Positions 7,686 to 10,309 of a DNA stretch of 10,309 nucleotides are shown here, in pieces. The notes beneath the pieces are model-generated. The model did not search any database. It saw nothing but the letters and a program-made list of their open reading frames with translations, and was not told the DNA's origin. Position 1 is the stretch's first letter, and every line of letters starts with the position of its first letter. Origin of the DNA: JBNAVY01 sp049700195 (lineage in GTDB: Bacteria; Bacillota; Thermoanaerobacteria; Thermoanaerobacterales; Thermoanaerobacteraceae); NCBI GenBank assembly GCA_049700195.1, contig JBNAVY010000058.1, positions 1 to 10,309 of the forward strand, written 5' to 3'. The translations under genes and the position numbers were made by a program.

Positions 7686-8453
7686 TTATACATAAATCAT
7701 TTTAACTGTCATCCCGCCATCAACAATTAGATTTTCTCCCGTAATAAAAGAAGCTTCTTTTGAACATAAAAATAAACATGCATTTGCTATGTCCTCTGGA
7801 TTTCCTACACGCCCTGCGGGATGCTGCAAATGATCTTCTTCAGTCAATTGGGGCTTTTTAGCTTTTCTACTTTTCTTCCATTCAGACACTTCTATCCATC
7901 CGGGACTTATAGAATTCACTCTTATTTTATCATAAGCCAAACTAATTGCAAGAGAGTGAGTTAAAGCTATAATTCCACCTTTTGAAGCAGAATAAGGTTC
8001 TGTATGAGGTTCAGACATAAATGCTCTTGTAGACGCTATATTTATTATGACTCCTCCCCCATTTTTTCTCATGTAAATAGCAACATATTTAGAACACATA
8101 TATGTTCCTCTTAAATTAACATTTATGACTCTATCCCATTCTTCCATGGACCTTGTGTAAATTGTTCCTCCTGCTCCAATACCTGCATTGTTTATCAGAA
8201 TATCAATCTTGCCGTATGTTTTTATCGTCTTATCTACCATGTTTTTAACATCTTCCTCTAAAGAAACATCTGTATGTACAAAAAGTGAATCTCCACCTTT
8301 AGATTTTATATATTCTTCATTTTCTATGCCGGCTTCATCGTCAATATCAGCTATAACTACTTTTGCTCCTTTTTCAGCAAAAGTTTGCGCAATGCATCTC
8401 CCTATTCCTTGTCCTCCTCCTGTCACTATCACTACTTTTTCATTAAAATCCAT
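7686..8453 (-). CDS. Short-chain dehydrogenase/reductase, NAD(H)-type, substrate unknown
   Basis: Classical cytoplasmic SDR of 255 residues, usual length. Rossmann motif TGGGQGIG at 11-18; Asp36 ends the second strand (VVIADID), which favours NAD(H) over NADP(H). NNAG lies at 88-91 and the catalytic tetrad is N113, S141, Y154, K158 (YSASK). A C-terminal FITGENLIVDGG motif is present. It resembles glucose/ribitol-dehydrogenase-like and FabG-like SDRs, and sequence alone does not give the substrate. The segment 190-212 (EWKKSRKAKKPQLTEE) is the variable substrate loop and is unusually basic. AAAGGGG lies seven bases before the ATG. The TetR gene follows within 23 bases, suggesting co-transcription and possibly a shared response. 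Confidence 0.9.
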   Translation of the reverse strand: MDFNEKVVIVTGGGQGIGRCIAQTFAEKGAKVVIADIDDEAGIENEEYIKSKGGDSLFVHTDVSLEEDVKNMVDKTIKTYGKIDILINNAGIGAGGTIYTRSMEEWDRVINVNLRGTYMCSKYVAIYMRKNGGGVIINIASTRAFMSEPHTEPYSASKGGIIALTHSLAISLAYDKIRVNSISPGWIEVSEWKKSRKAKKPQLTEEDHLQHPAGRVGNPEDIANACLFLCSKEASFITGENLIVDGGMTVKMIYV

Positions 8454-8488
8454 AAATACACCCCTTTAAAAATAACATGTATATTAAT

Positions 8489-8517
8489 ATTTTAAATCAA
8501 TATAAGAATAAAGTAAA
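8489..8517 (-). promoter_or_regulatory. Possible promoter of the dehydrogenase-tetR unit
   Basis: TTTACT (8512-8517) and TAAAAT (8489-8494) with a 17-base spacer on the minus strand. The region is so AT-rich that chance matches are likely. Confidence 0.3.
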
Positions 8518-8532
8518 AAAAAAATTAAAACT

Positions 8533-8553
8533 ATTGTATAATAAAAATACAAT
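8533..8553 (+). promoter_or_regulatory. Possible -10 region and inverted repeat before the pseudouridine synthase gene
   Basis: TATAAT at 8537-8542 would serve as the -10 box, but no good -35 box is present (an A-run lies there). It overlaps an inverted repeat ATTGTAT/ATACAAT (8533-8539, 8547-8553) with a seven-base spacer. This could be an operator or chance in AT-rich DNA. Confidence 0.35.
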
Positions 8554-8573
8554 ATAAAAAGTTGGTGATTATT

Positions 8574-9299
8574 ATGGCAAAAATGAGAATAGATAAACTT
8601 TTATCGAATATAGGCATTGGTACAAGAAAAGAAGTAAAAAAAATCATTAATAAAGGTTTTGTATTAGTAAATAGTAATATAATAAAAGATTCTGGTTTAA
8701 TTGTAAACACTGAAACTGATGAAATTTTATTAAATGGTAAAAAGATAGAGTATAAAGAATTTTTATATATTATGATGAACAAACCAAATGGAGTAATAAG
8801 TGCAACATATGATTTTAAAGAAAAAACAGTTATAGATTTATTAACGGGTGAATTGAAATCTCGAAATTTATTTCCTGTTGGAAGGCTTGATAAAGATACA
8901 GAAGGTTTGCTTCTTATAACTAATGACGGAGACTTGGCACATCAGCTTTTATCTCCAAAAAAAAATGTTGTAAAAAAATATTATGCTGAAATATCAGATT
9001 TTGTAGATAATAAAGACATAAAAGCTTTTAATGAAGGCGTCATACTTGAAGATGGGTATAAAACTCTTCCCGCAAACCTTGAAATTCTTATTTCTTCTTC
9101 TGATGTGTCGAAAGTTTACGTTTATATAAGAGAAGGAAAATATCACCAAATAAAAAGGATGTTTGAATCAGTCGGTAAAAAGGTCATATACCTTAAAAGA
9201 TTGGCAATGGGTAGTCTGACCCTTGACAAGAATCTAAAACCTGGGGATTGGAGAGAATTGTCTGAAGAAGAACTATCTATGCTGAAAAAGTCGATATAA
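8574..9299 (+). CDS. RsuA-family rRNA pseudouridine synthase
   Basis: Converts a specific uridine of ribosomal RNA to pseudouridine; RsuA acts on 16S position 516 and its RluB/RluE/RluF relatives on 23S RNA. The 241-residue product has an N-terminal S4 RNA-binding domain (MRIDKLLSNIGIGTRKEV...V.VN, about 4-60), then MMNKPNGVISAT, and the catalytic GRLDKDTEGLLLITNDG motif with Asp106. A C-terminal EGKYHQIKRMFESVGKKV motif completes the family pattern. Length and the ISAT motif fit the 16S-type RsuA group best, but 23S cannot be excluded. The start at ATG 8574 is chosen because GGTGA lies five bases upstream. An upstream TTG (8562) overlaps that site and is unlikely. It is the only plus-strand gene, divergent from one dehydrogenase and convergent with the next. 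Confidence 0.92.
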   Translation: MAKMRIDKLLSNIGIGTRKEVKKIINKGFVLVNSNIIKDSGLIVNTETDEILLNGKKIEYKEFLYIMMNKPNGVISATYDFKEKTVIDLLTGELKSRNLFPVGRLDKDTEGLLLITNDGDLAHQLLSPKKNVVKKYYAEISDFVDNKDIKAFNEGVILEDGYKTLPANLEILISSSDVSKVYVYIREGKYHQIKRMFESVGKKVIYLKRLAMGSLTLDKNLKPGDWRELSEEELSMLKKSI

Positions 9300-9323
9300 A
9301 AACCAAGCATCAATAAAACCTTT

Positions 9324-10061
9324 TTATATAAATCCTCCATCTACAGTTATAACTTGTCCAGTTATAAAATTTGCCTTATCAGATAATAAAAATAATACAG
9401 CATTTGCTACATCCTCAGGTTTCCCTATACTCATTAAAGGTATTTCATCAAGCAAATGCTCCTTTTCTTCTGCATTTAAAATATTATTCATTCTAGTATC
9501 AATTACTCCAGGGGCAATACAATTAACTCTGATTTTAGAGGGTCCTAATTCTTTAGCCAAAGCTTTTGTAAAAGCTATAATACCACCTTTTGAAGCAGAA
9601 TAATGTACTTCACAAGAAGCACCAGTAATACCCCAAATAGAAGAAATATTTATTATGCTTCCATTTTTATTTGGTAACATGAATCTTAAAACACTTTGTG
9701 TACAATTAAATATACCTTTTAAGTTAATATTTATCATATTATCCCAATCAGCTTCTGTTATATCTATAAACTGTTTTATTTGTGCTATCCCTGCATTATT
9801 AATCAAATAATCTATTCTGCCAAATTTTTCGTATATTTTATTCACCATATCGTCAACTTGAGATCTATTTGATATATCTGCTTTAAAAACTTCTGCATAA
9901 CTAAAATTACTCTTAATATGTTCTTTTAAATTTACTGCTTTGTCATAACTATTGTTATAATGTATTGCAATTGATGCTCCCTCTTTTGCTAATTCTGTAG
10001 AAATTTCTCTTCCTATATCACCTGCTCCACCAGTTATTATAGCGACTTTACCTTTTAACAT
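9324..10061 (-). CDS. FabG-like short-chain reductase, probably YmfI-type EF-P 5-aminopentanone reductase
   Basis: Classical cytoplasmic SDR of 245 residues. Rossmann motif TGGAGDIG at 10-17, with Asp in place of the middle Gly; HYNNS at 34-38 suggests NADP(H). NNAG is at 88-91 and the tetrad is N113, S141, Y154, K158. The stretch SSIWGITGASCEVHYSASK (140-158), ELGPSKIRVNCIAPG and the FITGQVITVDGG end match, from memory, the Bacillus YmfI group. That enzyme reduces the 5-aminopentanone group on Lys32 of elongation factor P; closely related FabG enzymes reduce 3-oxoacyl-ACP. No fatty-acid or efp gene is nearby, so context does not decide. AAGGTGA lies four bases before the ATG. It is convergent with the pseudouridine synthase gene, 24 bases apart, without a clear terminator. 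Confidence 0.88.
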   Translation of the reverse strand: MLKGKVAIITGGAGDIGREISTELAKEGASIAIHYNNSYDKAVNLKEHIKSNFSYAEVFKADISNRSQVDDMVNKIYEKFGRIDYLINNAGIAQIKQFIDITEADWDNMININLKGIFNCTQSVLRFMLPNKNGSIINISSIWGITGASCEVHYSASKGGIIAFTKALAKELGPSKIRVNCIAPGVIDTRMNNILNAEEKEHLLDEIPLMSIGKPEDVANAVLFLLSDKANFITGQVITVDGGFI

Positions 10062-10099
10062 ATTTTCACCTTCTACATGCTTTATATAAAAATTAACCT

Positions 10100-10129
10100 A
10101 AAAAAGCTCTGGCAAAAAAGCACAGAACT
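10100..10129 (-). terminator. Intrinsic terminator of the tRNA unit
   Basis: Stem AGTTCTG/CAGAGCT (10123-10129 with 10105-10111, one T-G pair), an 11-base loop containing six T, then six T on the minus strand (10100-10105). It lies between tRNA-Gly and the reductase gene and should end tRNA transcription, with some read-through possible because no clear promoter precedes the reductase. Confidence 0.62.
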
Positions 10130-10154
10130 TTAGAAATTTAATTTTTATTTACTT

Positions 10155-10229
10155 TGGAGCGGATGACGGGATTCGAACCCGCGATCCTCGGCTTGGGAAG
10201 CCAATGCTCTACCACTGAGCCACATCCGC
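10155..10229 (-). tRNA. tRNA-Gly (anticodon CCC)
   Basis: Complete 75-base cloverleaf with encoded CCA. The acceptor GCGGATG/CATCCGC pairs fully, the D arm is GCTC...GAGC, and the anticodon stem is TTGGC/GCCGA with loop TTCCCAA (anticodon CCC at 10195-10197). The T arm is GCGGG TTCGAAT CCCGT, with one G-T pair. It reads GGG codons and lies 26 bases after tRNA-Asn, likely in one transcript. Confidence 0.95.
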
Positions 10230-10255
10230 AAATAAATAATTTTATATATCAAAAA

Positions 10256-10309
10256 TGGCTCCTCAGGTAGGGCTCGAACCTACAACCTACCGGTTAACAG
10301 CCGGTTGCT
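10256..10309 (-). tRNA. tRNA-Asn (anticodon GTT), 5' part outside window
   Basis: The 3' portion of a tRNA: anticodon stem ACCGG/CCGGT with loop CTGTTAA (anticodon GTT at 10296-10298), T arm GTAGG TTCGAGC CCTAC, acceptor strand CTGAGGA, discriminator G and encoded CCA. The D arm and 5' acceptor strand lie beyond the right edge. Confidence 0.93.

Noticed and set aside
8188..8469. Plus-strand open frame opposite the first dehydrogenase
   Set aside because: Antisense to the conserved Rossmann fold; no independent support.
10100..10309. Integration site or mobile element at the tRNA genes
   Set aside because: No integrase gene or duplicated tRNA 3' end is visible in the window.

Overview
The window looks like part of the chromosome of a thermophilic, saccharolytic, low-GC Firmicute, most likely Thermoanaerobacterium or a very close relative. 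The base composition is AT-rich, promoters are near-consensus sigma-A, and Shine-Dalgarno sites are strong. The left end carries a large secreted amylopullulanase whose signal peptide, tandem N-terminal starch modules and GH13 catalytic domain match from memory the Apu/AmyB proteins of Thermoanaerobacterium and 'Clostridium thermosulfurogenes'. No database search was possible.

Layout, left to right. (1) 1-4533, minus strand: apu, running off the left edge. One reading frame can be followed through all 1,511 codons in the window, but it is broken by three in-frame stop codons (TAA at 4162, TAA at 2614, TAG at 1000) with no frameshift. The second lies four codons after the catalytic nucleophile. 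The gene keeps an intact promoter, two LacI-family-like operator copies and a strong ribosome binding site (4534-4717). (2) 4727-4768: a perfect 15-bp hairpin that ends the upstream unit and separates it from apu. (3) 4756-8453, minus strand: a short-chain dehydrogenase, a TetR-family regulator and a YhgE/Pip-type membrane protein. The membrane protein has its own consensus promoter with a perfect 16-bp palindrome at the start of transcription, very probably the operator of the TetR protein. (4) 8574-9299, plus strand: an RsuA-family rRNA pseudouridine synthase, the only plus-strand gene, divergent from the dehydrogenase. (5) 9324-10061, minus strand: a second short-chain dehydrogenase of FabG type, resembling the YmfI group that completes elongation factor P modification in Bacillus. 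(6) 10100-10309, minus strand: a tRNA-Asn(GTT) cut by the right edge, a complete tRNA-Gly(CCC) and a terminator.

How the parts relate. The regulator, palindrome and YhgE/Pip protein form a small repressor-controlled envelope module. The first dehydrogenase is 14 bases upstream of the regulator and probably co-transcribed with it, but its substrate is unknown. The pseudouridine synthase, YmfI-like reductase and tRNAs are translation-related housekeeping. I see no mobile element, CRISPR array or phage gene, and no gene-free stretch longer than about 220 bases. The clearest anomaly is an amylopullulanase that is intact apart from three nonsense codons and still sits behind intact control DNA.
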